From positions 1 to 64,000 of the forward strand of contig MEOL01000014.1 in NCBI GenBank assembly GCA_001769215.1: a DNA stretch of 64,000 nt. Reading direction: 5' to 3'. This stretch comes from Bacteroidetes bacterium GWF2_41_31 (GTDB lineage Bacteria > Bacteroidota > Bacteroidia > Bacteroidales > F082). Position numbers and translations under genes: made by a program. Position 1 is the first letter of the stretch. Every line of letters starts with the position of its first letter. The notes below the pieces were generated by a model, which saw nothing but the letters and a program-made list of their open reading frames with translations, did not search any database and was not told where the DNA came from. Positions 34,464 through 43,536 of the stretch are shown piece by piece.

Positions 34464-35787
34464 GGATTTGTTCACCGACCATGAGCTGGTCATTATCCTG
34501 GGATTTGGCCGTGAGGGGAAATCAACTTACCGACTTTTACGAAAATATTTTCCGGAGATTTCCATCCTTGTTTCGGATGTCAATTTGGCAGTCAACCAGT
34601 TGGAGGAAACTGCTGCTGATATTCATTTGAAATTTTCCACCGGAGATGACTATCAACAGGTTTTGGGCTTGAAAGCGGTTGTTTTTAAGTCGCCCGGAGT
34701 AAAAATTGATGCTACTCTGTTGCACCCTCAGAGTATTTTAACTTCACAAACGAATTTGTTTATTCAACGCTATCACCAACAGTTAATTGGCGTTTCGGGA
34801 ACAAAAGGGAAAAGTACCACTTCTTCATTAATTTTTCATCTGCTCAAAGCCGGTGATATGGATGCTGTGCTGTTGGGCAATATTGGCATTCCTGCCTTCG
34901 ACAAACTGGAGGCTATTTCAGATAAAACCACCATTGTTTTTGAATTGTCGGCGCACCAGTTGCAGTATGTTAAATATTCGCCACATATAGCTGTACTGCT
35001 TAATATTTTCCCCGAACATCTGGATTATTTCAATTCGTTCGAATCGTATCGGGAGGCAAAACTGAACCTGTATGCCTTTCAATCGTCAGCCGATGTTTTA
35101 ATTGTACCTGAAAGCCTGACCGATCAGGTGAAAGGTGGTAGGGGACAGGTATGGAGCTTTTCGCAAAATTCAGATAGCACGACCGGCAGACTGGAATCTG
35201 AGAATAAATTTACCATTGCCGGCAAGCAATTTGTTTTCCCGGAAATTCAACTGAAAGGGATGCATAACAAACTCAATATGATTGCAGCGTTGATGGCTGT
35301 ACAAAATGCCGGCCTTGAAATTCCCGAAATAATTCAGTCGTTATCTACTTTCAGGGGATTGCCTCATCGATTGGAATATGTGACTGAAAAGAATGGGGTA
35401 ACATATTACAATGACAGCATCAGTACAATTCCGGCTTCGGCCATGGCAGCCATTGAAGCATTGCAACAGGTGGGTAGTCTGATTCTTGGAGGATACGACC
35501 GGGGCCTTGATTACCAAGAACTGGTATCCTTTCTGGAAAAATCGAACCTCAGCTGTGTGGTGTTTTTAGGCGAAGCAGGCAAAAGGATGATGCCGTTGTT
35601 TAGTCCTGTTTTTAAAGGCCAATTGTTTTGGGCCGATTCATTGGCTCATGCGGTGGAACTGGCGGGTGGTCATACCCCATCCGGAAAAATATGCCTGCTT
35701 TCCCCGGCTGCAGCAAGCTACGACCAGTTTCATAATTTTGAGCACAGGGGTGATACCTTTAAGGCACTGGTATTTAAAATGATTTGA
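34447..35787 (+). CDS. murD: MurD-type ligase, probably MurD2 (L-Glu adding)
   Basis: The 446-residue Mur ligase has an N-terminal Rossmann-like UDP-binding domain (VIILGFGREGKSTYRLL), the ATP loop GTKGKST (118-124), and central ELSAHQLQYVKYSPHIAVLLNIFPEHLDYF. The C-terminal domain carries YYNDSISTIPASAMAAI. It adds glutamate to UDP-MurNAc-L-Ala. The 17-base overlap with a MurL homologue suggests the L-Glu-specific MurD2 type rather than classical D-Glu MurD. A classical murD would normally lie in the dcw cluster, absent here. Confidence 0.82.
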   Translation: MISLLKDLFTDHELVIILGFGREGKSTYRLLRKYFPEISILVSDVNLAVNQLEETAADIHLKFSTGDDYQQVLGLKAVVFKSPGVKIDATLLHPQSILTSQTNLFIQRYHQQLIGVSGTKGKSTTSSLIFHLLKAGDMDAVLLGNIGIPAFDKLEAISDKTTIVFELSAHQLQYVKYSPHIAVLLNIFPEHLDYFNSFESYREAKLNLYAFQSSADVLIVPESLTDQVKGGRGQVWSFSQNSDSTTGRLESENKFTIAGKQFVFPEIQLKGMHNKLNMIAALMAVQNAGLEIPEIIQSLSTFRGLPHRLEYVTEKNGVTYYNDSISTIPASAMAAIEALQQVGSLILGGYDRGLDYQELVSFLEKSNLSCVVFLGEAGKRMMPLFSPVFKGQLFWADSLAHAVELAGGHTPSGKICLLSPAAASYDQFHNFEHRGDTFKALVFKMI

Positions 35788-35869
35788 ACCATAGGTGTCA
35801 TTACGAAATGCACCCAAGTGTATCATTGATGAATTCCTTTTAAAAAAGTTCTTTTTTTCCAGTTTTTAC

Positions 35870-35877
35870 TAGCTTTG
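35870..35877 (+). promoter_or_regulatory. -7 promoter element (TAGCTTTG) of recN
   Basis: Exact TAnnTTTG match 27 bases upstream of the recN ATG. No convincing -33 TTG at the ideal spacing. Confidence 0.45.
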
Positions 35878-35904
35878 TGGCCAGGGGAATAAAAGCACCT
35901 GATT

Positions 35905-37560
35905 ATGCTAAAGTCTTTGTTAATACAAAATTACGCGTTGATCGACCAGTTGGAAATTTCCTTCCGGGATGGGTTTACCGTGATTACCGGAGAAACGGGT
36001 GCCGGAAAATCTATTCTGTTGGGTGCTTTGGGACTGATATTGGGAAACAGGGCTGATTTACAAGTTTTGCACGACGACACCAGGAAATGTGTGGTAGAAG
36101 GTATTTTTGATACTTCTAAATTGAACCTGACTCATTTCTTTACTGAAAACGACCTGGAACAGGAACCCACAACTATTTTAAGGCGAGAAATATTAACCAC
36201 TGGAAAATCCAGGGCATTTATCAATGATTCTCCGGTTAACCTGCAAACAATGAAAGAGTTGAGCAGCTTTCTGGTGGATATTCACTCACAGCATGAAACC
36301 CTGCAACTGGCAATCTCCGAATTTCAAATGGAAGTGCTCGACAGCTTTATCAACCGTTCCGAATTACTTGCTGCTTATGCCCGCGAATACCAATCGTTTG
36401 TGGATGTAAACAAAAAGCTGAATCAGCTGATTCGCCAGTCAGAGAACTCAAATTCAGAAGAAGCGTTGCTCCGGTTTCAATTTGAGGAACTGGAAGAAGC
36501 CAAGTTAAGTAAAGAGGAGTTTCAGGAAATTGAAGAACGTCTTCGTTTTTTAAATCATGCCGAAGAAATTAAAAATACACTCGGTCAGGCCGTGCTGATG
36601 ATGGACGAAGGTAACGAGCCGATCCTGGGAAATTTGATTCAAATTGCGAAATCCTTCGATAAAATACAGCCTTTTCTCTCGGATGCGTCCTCTTATTCAC
36701 AAAGGTTTCAGTCGATTGTTATCGAATTGAAAGACTTGCTTGCCGGTATACAGTCACAACTTGCTGATACAGAATTCGACCCGGGTGAATTGCAACTACT
36801 GATTCAACGAACGGATGAACTCAGCCGGCTCATGTTTAAACACCATGTTTCGGATATTGAACAGTTGCTCCTTTTGCGGCAAGAGATCGGAACCCGTCTT
36901 TTAAGTATTGAAAAACTCGATGAAGAAATACATCAGGCTGAGAAACAGCTCTCGTTACTAAAACTGGCGGTTAAAGCCAAAGCCAACGAATTGCATGATG
37001 AACGCGAAACTCAGGCAATCAAACTTTCGGAGAAAATAAAAAGTATGTTGCCTTTAGTCGGAATAAAAGATGGTGCTTTTCATATTAAAGTGGAGCGACA
37101 ATCAGAGTTTAGTACAAAAGGAAATGACCTTGTTACTTTTTGGTTTAGTGCAAACCTGGGGGTGTTCCCCGGAGAGATTTCAAAAATGGCCAGTGGGGGA
37201 GAACTTTCTCGACTTATGTTGATTATCAAATCGTTGGTGACCAAAGAACAGATGTTACCCACCGTTATTTTTGATGAGATTGATTCGGGCGTGTCTGGCG
37301 ATATTGCCGGTAAGGTGGGCATTCTTATGAAACAAATGGGACAATTTCACCAGGTAATTGCCATCAGCCATCTTCCTCAGATTGCCGCAACTGCTTCACA
37401 TCAATATAAAGTTTTTAAAGACTCAGATGCCAGGCAAACCTATACCCGTATGAAGCAGTTATCGCCTGATGAAAGGGTAGAAGAAGTAGCTAAAATGCTT
37501 AGTAACGAAAAAGTTACGATGGTGGCAATGCAGGCAGCACGCGAACTGTTAAAAAGCTGA
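35905..37560 (+). CDS. recN: DNA repair protein RecN
   Basis: The 551-residue SMC-like ATPase acts early in double-strand-break repair. Walker A is TGETGAGKSILLGALGLILG near residue 30. Two coiled-coil arms occupy about 150-370. The ABC signature MASGGELSRLMLIIKSL and Walker B TVIFDEIDSGVSGDIAGKVG are near the C-terminus, followed by the ISHLPQIAATA switch. Length is normal. Although RecN is often damage-inducible, I see no copy of the 17-bp dinB-type operator here. Confidence 0.97.
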   Translation: MLKSLLIQNYALIDQLEISFRDGFTVITGETGAGKSILLGALGLILGNRADLQVLHDDTRKCVVEGIFDTSKLNLTHFFTENDLEQEPTTILRREILTTGKSRAFINDSPVNLQTMKELSSFLVDIHSQHETLQLAISEFQMEVLDSFINRSELLAAYAREYQSFVDVNKKLNQLIRQSENSNSEEALLRFQFEELEEAKLSKEEFQEIEERLRFLNHAEEIKNTLGQAVLMMDEGNEPILGNLIQIAKSFDKIQPFLSDASSYSQRFQSIVIELKDLLAGIQSQLADTEFDPGELQLLIQRTDELSRLMFKHHVSDIEQLLLLRQEIGTRLLSIEKLDEEIHQAEKQLSLLKLAVKAKANELHDERETQAIKLSEKIKSMLPLVGIKDGAFHIKVERQSEFSTKGNDLVTFWFSANLGVFPGEISKMASGGELSRLMLIIKSLVTKEQMLPTVIFDEIDSGVSGDIAGKVGILMKQMGQFHQVIAISHLPQIAATASHQYKVFKDSDARQTYTRMKQLSPDERVEEVAKMLSNEKVTMVAMQAARELLKS

Positions 37561-37621
37561 TATACACTTTTCTTTTATTATTGCAACAAGTTACTGAACA
37601 TTCGTTTTATAAAAAACTTGT

Positions 37622-37629
37622 TATCTTTG
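37622..37629 (+). promoter_or_regulatory. -7 promoter element (TATCTTTG) of fabI
   Basis: Exact TAnnTTTG match 35 bases upstream of the fabI ATG. Confidence 0.5.
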
Positions 37630-37664
37630 CCGCGCATAATCAGTCTAAATAAAGCTAAAAAACC

Positions 37665-38504
37665 ATGGCTTATAACTTATTAAAAGGGAAAAAGGGTATT
37701 ATTTTTGGTGCATTGGACGAAAAATCCATTGCCTGGAAAGTAGCGGAAAGGGCCTTTGAAGAAGGTGCTGTTTTTACATTAAGTAATACACCAACGGCAT
37801 TGCGTTTCGGTGAGATCAACGAATTGGCAGAAAAGTGTAATGCCACGGTTATTCCGGCAGATGCCACCAACCTGGATGATTTAACGCGTGTTTTTACCGA
37901 ATCGATGGCTGTATTGGGTGGAAAAGTGGATTTTATCCTCCATTCAATCGGCATGTCATTAAATGTTCGTAAAAAGCGTGTTTACAACGACCTGGATTAT
38001 AATTACCTGAACAAGACGTTGGATATCAGCTCGATTTCATTTCATAAAATGCTTCAGGTTGCCTTTAAACTGGATGCCATCAACTCATGGGGTTCGGTGG
38101 TAGCATTGTCTTATATTGCTGCTCAACGTACGCTTTATGGCTATAACGACATGGCCGATGCCAAAGCTTTACTCGAGTCCATTGCCCGCAGTTTTGGATA
38201 CATCTATGGCAGGGAACGTAAGATCAGGATTAATACCATTTCTCAGTCGCCTACTCTTACAACAGCCGGTTCAGGGGTAAAAGGGGTGGGGTCGCTTATG
38301 GACTTTACCGATCGCATGTCTCCACTTGGAAATGCAGATGCGGACGAATGTGCCGATTATTGTGTTACCATGTTTAGCGACCTGACAAAAAAAGTGACCA
38401 TGCAAAACCTTTTCCACGACGGTGGGTTTAGTAGCATGGGGATGAGTTTGAAGGCCATGAACATTTATGATAAAAACCTGGAGAAAAAGATGCAACTTGA
38501 TTAA
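37665..38504 (+). CDS. fabI: Enoyl-[acyl-carrier-protein] reductase FabI
   Basis: The 279-residue short-chain dehydrogenase reduces trans-2-enoyl-ACP with NADH in the last step of fatty acid elongation. GALDEKSIAWKVAERAFEEGA is the FabI-type nucleotide loop, and Tyr160-x6-Lys167 (YNDMADAK) is the catalytic pair. ISQSPTLTTAGSGVKG is the flexible substrate loop. It stands alone with its own promoter. Confidence 0.96.
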   Translation: MAYNLLKGKKGIIFGALDEKSIAWKVAERAFEEGAVFTLSNTPTALRFGEINELAEKCNATVIPADATNLDDLTRVFTESMAVLGGKVDFILHSIGMSLNVRKKRVYNDLDYNYLNKTLDISSISFHKMLQVAFKLDAINSWGSVVALSYIAAQRTLYGYNDMADAKALLESIARSFGYIYGRERKIRINTISQSPTLTTAGSGVKGVGSLMDFTDRMSPLGNADADECADYCVTMFSDLTKKVTMQNLFHDGGFSSMGMSLKAMNIYDKNLEKKMQLD

Positions 38505-38619
38505 GGCATCTTATCAAGTTGGGGAACGATTGTTACCATAAGACTCGTTTATTTTTTTTTAAGATTAGTTATAATTTTTAGCCAAGGTTCTTTTTGTCGT
38601 TCATTTAAAAAGACAATCC

Positions 38620-38627
38620 TATCTTTG
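38620..38627 (+). promoter_or_regulatory. -7 promoter element (TATCTTTG) of gmhA-gmhB
   Basis: Exact TAnnTTTG match seven bases before the first possible gmhA ATG; a TTG at 38594-38596 lies 23 bases upstream. Confidence 0.5.
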
Positions 38628-38634
38628 CCTCAAA

Positions 38635-39222
38635 ATGAATATCATGATTATTAAAAAATCCATTGGTCAATCCATCGCCGTTAAGCAGCAAATGTTGACG
38701 GATCAGGATTTGCATGGAAAAATCCAACAGGCTGCCGATAGTTGTATTGAATGTTTTCAAAAGCAAGGGAAGGTGCTTTTGTGTGGAAACGGGGGCAGCG
38801 CCGCCGATGCGCAACACATTGCTGCCGAGCTTTCCGGCAGGTTTTACTACGACCGCGATCCACTCTATGCCGAGGCCTTGCATGTAAACACCTCTTATGT
38901 AACTGCTGTGGCCAACGATTATGCTTATGATGAAATCTTTGCGCGCATGGTGAAGGCTGCAGGTCGTAAGGGTGATGTTTTAATAGGATTGACCACCAGT
39001 GGTAATTCGGCCAACGTGGTAAAAGCGTTCCAGCAGGCAAAGAAGGTTGGAATGATTACGGTGGCCTTTACAGGTCAAACAGGTGGAAAGCTGGCTGAAC
39101 TGGCTGATATTTGTTTGAAAATTCCCTCAGTTAATACAGCCCGCATTCAGGAAGCTCACATCCTGACCGGACATATCTTATGCGAAATTATTGAGAGCAC
39201 AATCTTTCCAAAGAATGGTTGA
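38635..39222 (+). CDS. gmhA: Phosphoheptose isomerase GmhA
   Basis: A 195-residue SIS-domain enzyme that converts sedoheptulose 7-phosphate to glycero-manno-heptose 7-phosphate for lipopolysaccharide heptose. The signature GNGGSAADAQHIAAELSGRF (around 51-70) and LTTSGNSANVVKAF are clear. Its 3' end overlaps the following gmhB start by eight bases. The ATG at 38644 is an alternative start. The kinase and adenylyltransferase of the pathway are not in the window. Confidence 0.94.
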   Translation: MNIMIIKKSIGQSIAVKQQMLTDQDLHGKIQQAADSCIECFQKQGKVLLCGNGGSAADAQHIAAELSGRFYYDRDPLYAEALHVNTSYVTAVANDYAYDEIFARMVKAAGRKGDVLIGLTTSGNSANVVKAFQQAKKVGMITVAFTGQTGGKLAELADICLKIPSVNTARIQEAHILTGHILCEIIESTIFPKNG

Positions 39223-39775
39223 TTTTATTCACCAGGTAGACAACTCATGGACTTTGTTCCTCGACCGTGATGGGGTAATCAACCGCAGGATTTTTGGTGG
39301 ATATGTAACTAAGACTACTGATTTTGAATTTCTTCCGGAGGTACTACCAAGTTTAAACATATTCGCCCGCAGATTTGGAAGAGTTTGCGTGGTAACCAAT
39401 CAGCAAGGCGTTGGCAAAGGCTTGATGAGTGAAAATCAAGTTGAAACCTTGCATCAATTTATGATTGAGCAGGTGCAGCAATCAGGGGGGCGCATCGACA
39501 AAGTATACTATTGTCCCGATCTGGCTACTATGCCAAACAATTGCCGCAAGCCAAACATCCACATGGCAAACCAGGCCAAGGCCGATTTCCCGGAAATCAA
39601 TTTTTCGAAAAGCATTATGGTTGGTGATTCGCTGAGCGATATGGAATTCGGCAGAAATGCCGGAATGCATGTGATTTATGTTAAACATGGTACGGAGATA
39701 AAAAAAAATCTTTCTGAAGGTTTCATTTCCGGTCTGTCAGAGTTAGCGGATTGGCTTCAGCAAGATAGAAAGTAA
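39215..39775 (+). CDS. gmhB: Heptose bisphosphate phosphatase GmhB-like (HAD)
   Basis: The 186-residue HAD phosphatase has motif I FLDRDGVINRR, motif II VVTNQQGVGKG, and motif III/IV KPNIHMANQAKAD...MVGDSLSDMEFG, the histidinol-phosphatase/GmhB type. It should remove a phosphate from heptose 1,7-bisphosphate. Compared with canonical GmhB, the zinc-binding cysteine loop is reduced (YYCPDLATMPNNCRKPN keeps two cysteines). The ATG at 39215 overlaps gmhA; the track start at 39191 is a TTG inside gmhA. Confidence 0.87.
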   Translation: MVDFIHQVDNSWTLFLDRDGVINRRIFGGYVTKTTDFEFLPEVLPSLNIFARRFGRVCVVTNQQGVGKGLMSENQVETLHQFMIEQVQQSGGRIDKVYYCPDLATMPNNCRKPNIHMANQAKADFPEINFSKSIMVGDSLSDMEFGRNAGMHVIYVKHGTEIKKNLSEGFISGLSELADWLQQDRK

Positions 39776-39806
39776 TAATTGGCACAGCAAACAAAAAGAT
39801 AGGTTA

Positions 39807-41258
39807 ATGAGCCCGGAAATCATACTTGGTACATTTGTAATATATACGCTAACCCTTTTTGTGGTGGCATGGTTTACATCGCGCCATGCCGACAGCCAGA
39901 GTTTTTTTATTGGCAACCATAAATCACCCTGGTTCGTAGTGGCTTATGGGATGATAGGCGCCTCGTTGTCAGGGGTTACCTTTATTTCTGTTCCCGGATG
40001 GGTTGGGAATACAGGCTTTAGTTATATGGTAATTGTGGTTGGGTATGTATTTGGATATCTGGTTATTACAACAGTTTTGCTGCCGCTCTATTACCGTTTA
40101 AACCTAACCTCTATTTACACCTATTTGGATCAACGGTTTGGAAATACGGCCTATAAAACCGGAGCTTTGTTTTTTCTGTTATCACGTATTGTTGGTGCAT
40201 CGTTTAGGTTGTTTTTGGTCGTTAGCGTATTGCAGGCGTTTGTGATGGATTATTTTGGCGTTCCGTTTTGGGTTACGGTGATTTCTTTTTTAGTGATCAT
40301 CCAATTATACACCATGAAGGGTGGAATAAAAACCATTATTTGGACAGATACCTTACAGACAACCTTCATGCTTTTGGCTGTGGTGATCTCTATTGGAATG
40401 ATTATGCAACAAATGGGTACCACTTTTACGGAAATGATTGCAACCGTTTGCGAAAGCGATCTGTCGAACATGATTGTCACCGATGTGGATAGCAAAGAAA
40501 ATGTGATAAAATTGTTTTTTAGTGGCATGTTTATTACCATTGTTATGACCGGACTTGATCAGGATATGATGCAAAAAAACCTGAGTTGCAGGAATATAGG
40601 CGATGCACAAAAGAATATGGTTAGCCTGAGTTTAATCCTTGTTCCTGTAAACCTGTTGTTTTTGTTTCTTGGAGCCGTATTGTACCTTTATGCGGCTCAA
40701 AATGGGATTGCCTTACCTGATTCATCTGACCACCTTTTTCCAATGATTTCGTTTGAACATCTGGGAGTTACGGCTGGAGTTGTGTTTATTATCGGACTCG
40801 TTTCAGCGGCTTATTCCAGTGCCGACAGCGCATTAACCGCCTTAACTACCTCGTTTAGTATCGATATATTGGGCCTGGATAAAAAATATGCACATGATGA
40901 AAACCTTTTGAAAAAAAAACGGTATTGGGTGCATTTGTTAATGTCCGCAATCATTATATTTGCCATCATTTCGTTCAGACTTATTAATAACCAGGCTGTT
41001 ATTTCTCAGCTATTTACCTTTGCCGGATTTACCTATGGTCCGCTCCTGGGTTTGTATGCATTTGGGATGTTTACAAAATTCAGGGTTTACGATCGGTTTA
41101 TCCCCATTGTGGCCATAGCTGCTCCCGTTATCTCCTATCTTTTCAGCCGTTATTCGGAGCAATTGTTTAATGGTTATCAAGTGGGTTTTGAACTTTTGAT
41201 TATCAATGGCGCACTTACATTTTTAGGATTATTCATGATTAGAAAACTAAACCCATAA
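39807..41258 (+). CDS. Sodium/solute symporter (SSS family)
   Basis: The 483-residue inner-membrane protein has about 13 helices and SSS landmarks: FFIGNHKSPWFVVAYGMIGASLSGVTFISVPGWVG (helix 1 region) and TSIYTYLDQRFG. LFSGMFITIVMTGLDQDMMQKNLSCRN is the conserved helix 6/7 area, and SAAYSSADSALTALTTSFSIDILG is the sodium-site helix 8. Substrate cannot be told from sequence; sugars, sialic acid, proline and pantothenate are possible in this family. It ends seven bases before glnN but an operon is uncertain. Confidence 0.9.
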   Translation: MSPEIILGTFVIYTLTLFVVAWFTSRHADSQSFFIGNHKSPWFVVAYGMIGASLSGVTFISVPGWVGNTGFSYMVIVVGYVFGYLVITTVLLPLYYRLNLTSIYTYLDQRFGNTAYKTGALFFLLSRIVGASFRLFLVVSVLQAFVMDYFGVPFWVTVISFLVIIQLYTMKGGIKTIIWTDTLQTTFMLLAVVISIGMIMQQMGTTFTEMIATVCESDLSNMIVTDVDSKENVIKLFFSGMFITIVMTGLDQDMMQKNLSCRNIGDAQKNMVSLSLILVPVNLLFLFLGAVLYLYAAQNGIALPDSSDHLFPMISFEHLGVTAGVVFIIGLVSAAYSSADSALTALTTSFSIDILGLDKKYAHDENLLKKKRYWVHLLMSAIIIFAIISFRLINNQAVISQLFTFAGFTYGPLLGLYAFGMFTKFRVYDRFIPIVAIAAPVISYLFSRYSEQLFNGYQVGFELLIINGALTFLGLFMIRKLNP

Positions 41259-41265
41259 CACTACT

Positions 41266-43458
41266 ATGTCGAATTTTAGATTTACAGCACTCGAAAAAAC
41301 CTTGAACCGGCCGATCGGAATTGTCGTTCCACCTTCATTAAAAGTCTCGGATTATTATGGATCAATGACCTTTAACTCCCAGACTATGAAGGAGCACCTG
41401 ACAGATGAGGCATACAAGGTGGTGATGAGTGCCATCGAAAAGGGTACACGCATCGATCGTAAAATTACCGATCAGATCGCATCCGCCATGAAAGCATGGG
41501 CCTTAAACAGAGGTGTTTCTCATTATACCCATTGGTTTCATCCTTTAACCGGTTCAACTGCCGAAAAGCACGATGCGTTTATACATCCTACAGGTCAGGG
41601 AAAGGCGATAGAACAATTTCAAGGTGATTCCCTTATCCAGCAGGAACCAGATGCTTCCAGTTTTCCAAGTGGAGGAATCAGAAGTACATTTGAAGCCCGT
41701 GGCTACACGGCATGGGATCCTACCTCTCCCGCATTTATTCTCGATAATACGCTCTGTATACCTACTATATTTGTTTCGTATACCGGCGATTCGCTCGATT
41801 ATAAAACGCCTTTGCTGAAATCGATGAGGGCATTGGATACGATCGCTGTGGAAGTGTGTAAGTATTTTGATAAAAACATTGACAAGGTATATCCTACCTT
41901 GGGCTGGGAACAGGAATATTTTCTGGTAGATGCTGCACTTTATGCGGCACGTCCCGATATGGTGCTAACCGGTAAAACGGTTTTTGGGCATCCTTCGGCA
42001 AAAGACCAACAGTTGAGTGATCATTATTTTGGAACCATACATAACCGGGCGCTTGCATTTATGCAGGACCTAGAAATTGAATCTCATAAGTTGGGTATTC
42101 CTCTAAAAACCCGTCACAATGAAGTTGCGCCAAGTCAGTTTGAATGTGCACCGGTTTTTGAGGAGGTCAACATAGCTGTCGACCACAATCAATTGCTGAT
42201 GCATATTATGGATGTGGTGGCCAGAAGGCACGAATTCAAAGTATTGCTGCATGAGAAGCCCTACGCAGGTATCAATGGATCGGGAAAACACAACAACTGG
42301 TCGTTGGCTACCAATACAGGTTTAAACTTACTTTCTCCCGGGAAAAGCGCCTCTGATAATTTTCGATTTATTGCTATTTTATCCAATATCTTAAAAGCCG
42401 TTCATACCCATGAAGGATTGATGCGCGCAAGTGTTGCTTCCGAGGGCAACGATTTAAGGCTTGGCGCTCACGAAGCTCCACCTGCTATAATTTCGGTGTT
42501 TGTTGGTGAGCAAATTACCGCCACACTCGAAGAAATTGAAAAAATGCCTTCGCGCAAAGCCCTGACTTCAAACAATGGCAATAAGGATATCATCCTTGAT
42601 ATTCCAAAGATACCTGAAATATTGTTCGATAATACCGACCGGAACCGCACTTCCCCTTTTGCATTTACAGGCAACAAGTTTGAGTTTCGGGCCGTCGGGT
42701 CGAGTGCCAACACGGCCAAACCCATGTTTGTTTTAAACACCATCATGGCCGATCAGCTCAATCATTTTAAACAAGATGTAGATAAGTTATTGGCTGAAGG
42801 CATGAAGAAAAACGATGCCATCTTCAATGTAACACGTCGTTATATTATTGAATCGAAAAACATCCGCTTTGAAGGAAATTCATATAGCGATGAATGGATA
42901 AAAGAGGCTGCAAATCGTGGATTGTCGAATAACAGAAGCACTCCCGAGGCATTGGAAGCGTTTGTTTCTGAAAAAACCATCGAGCTTTTCAGAAAACACC
43001 AGGTAATGACAGAAAAAGAGCTCCTGGCTCGTTTCGATATTAAATTGGAAAAATACACCAAGAAAATTCAGATTGAATCGCGCGTGATAGGCGATTTGGC
43101 CACCAATCACATTCTTCCAACAGCCATTCATTATCAAAACAGGCTGATTGAGAATGCCCGGGGGTTAAAAGAGGTGCTCGACTCAAAGACATTTGTAAAA
43201 CTTTCGCGAAATCAATTGAATACAATCAAGGATATTTCCAATCACATCAGTTCCATTAAAGATGATGTGGAAATGATGACAGAAGCACGAAAGGAGGCCA
43301 ACCTGATCGAGCATGTCCAACAAAAGGCCATTGCTTACAAAGATGAGGTAAAACCTTATTTTGAAAAAATAAGGTACAACGTGGATAAACTCGAAATGCT
43401 GGTTGATGACGAGCTGTGGCCATTGCCAAAATACCGTGAACTGCTCTTTATTAAATAG
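41266..43458 (+). CDS. glnN: Glutamine synthetase type III (GlnN)
   Basis: A 730-residue glutamine synthetase of the large type III class found in Bacteroidota and cyanobacteria. Signatures are HWFHPLTGSTAEKHDAFI, FPSGGIRSTFEARGYTAWDPTSPAF, and LGWEQEYFLVD (catalytic Glu). KTRHNEVAPSQFECAP, INGSGKHNNWSLAT (nucleotide-binding) and RTSPFAFTGNKFEFRAVGSS are also present. The helical C-terminal extension (about 600-730) is typical of GlnN. A terminator follows. Confidence 0.98.
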   Translation: MSNFRFTALEKTLNRPIGIVVPPSLKVSDYYGSMTFNSQTMKEHLTDEAYKVVMSAIEKGTRIDRKITDQIASAMKAWALNRGVSHYTHWFHPLTGSTAEKHDAFIHPTGQGKAIEQFQGDSLIQQEPDASSFPSGGIRSTFEARGYTAWDPTSPAFILDNTLCIPTIFVSYTGDSLDYKTPLLKSMRALDTIAVEVCKYFDKNIDKVYPTLGWEQEYFLVDAALYAARPDMVLTGKTVFGHPSAKDQQLSDHYFGTIHNRALAFMQDLEIESHKLGIPLKTRHNEVAPSQFECAPVFEEVNIAVDHNQLLMHIMDVVARRHEFKVLLHEKPYAGINGSGKHNNWSLATNTGLNLLSPGKSASDNFRFIAILSNILKAVHTHEGLMRASVASEGNDLRLGAHEAPPAIISVFVGEQITATLEEIEKMPSRKALTSNNGNKDIILDIPKIPEILFDNTDRNRTSPFAFTGNKFEFRAVGSSANTAKPMFVLNTIMADQLNHFKQDVDKLLAEGMKKNDAIFNVTRRYIIESKNIRFEGNSYSDEWIKEAANRGLSNNRSTPEALEAFVSEKTIELFRKHQVMTEKELLARFDIKLEKYTKKIQIESRVIGDLATNHILPTAIHYQNRLIENARGLKEVLDSKTFVKLSRNQLNTIKDISNHISSIKDDVEMMTEARKEANLIEHVQQKAIAYKDEVKPYFEKIRYNVDKLEMLVDDELWPLPKYRELLFIK

Positions 43459-43477
43459 TGAGTCACAAACGTATTAA

Positions 43478-43507
43478 AATGCCGGTTTTACATCGGCATT
43501 TTTTTTT
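43478..43507 (+). terminator. Intrinsic terminator after glnN
   Basis: AATGCCG and CGGCATT form a 7-bp stem with a 9-base loop, followed by a T run that runs into the next promoter's TACCTTTG. Confidence 0.85.
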
Positions 43508-43514
43508 ACCTTTG
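43507..43514 (+). promoter_or_regulatory. -7 promoter element (TACCTTTG) of DUF4831 gene
   Basis: Exact TAnnTTTG match 22 bases upstream of the ATG at 43537, directly after the glnN terminator. Confidence 0.5.
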
Positions 43515-43536
43515 AATTCCACAAATAGTATTGAAT

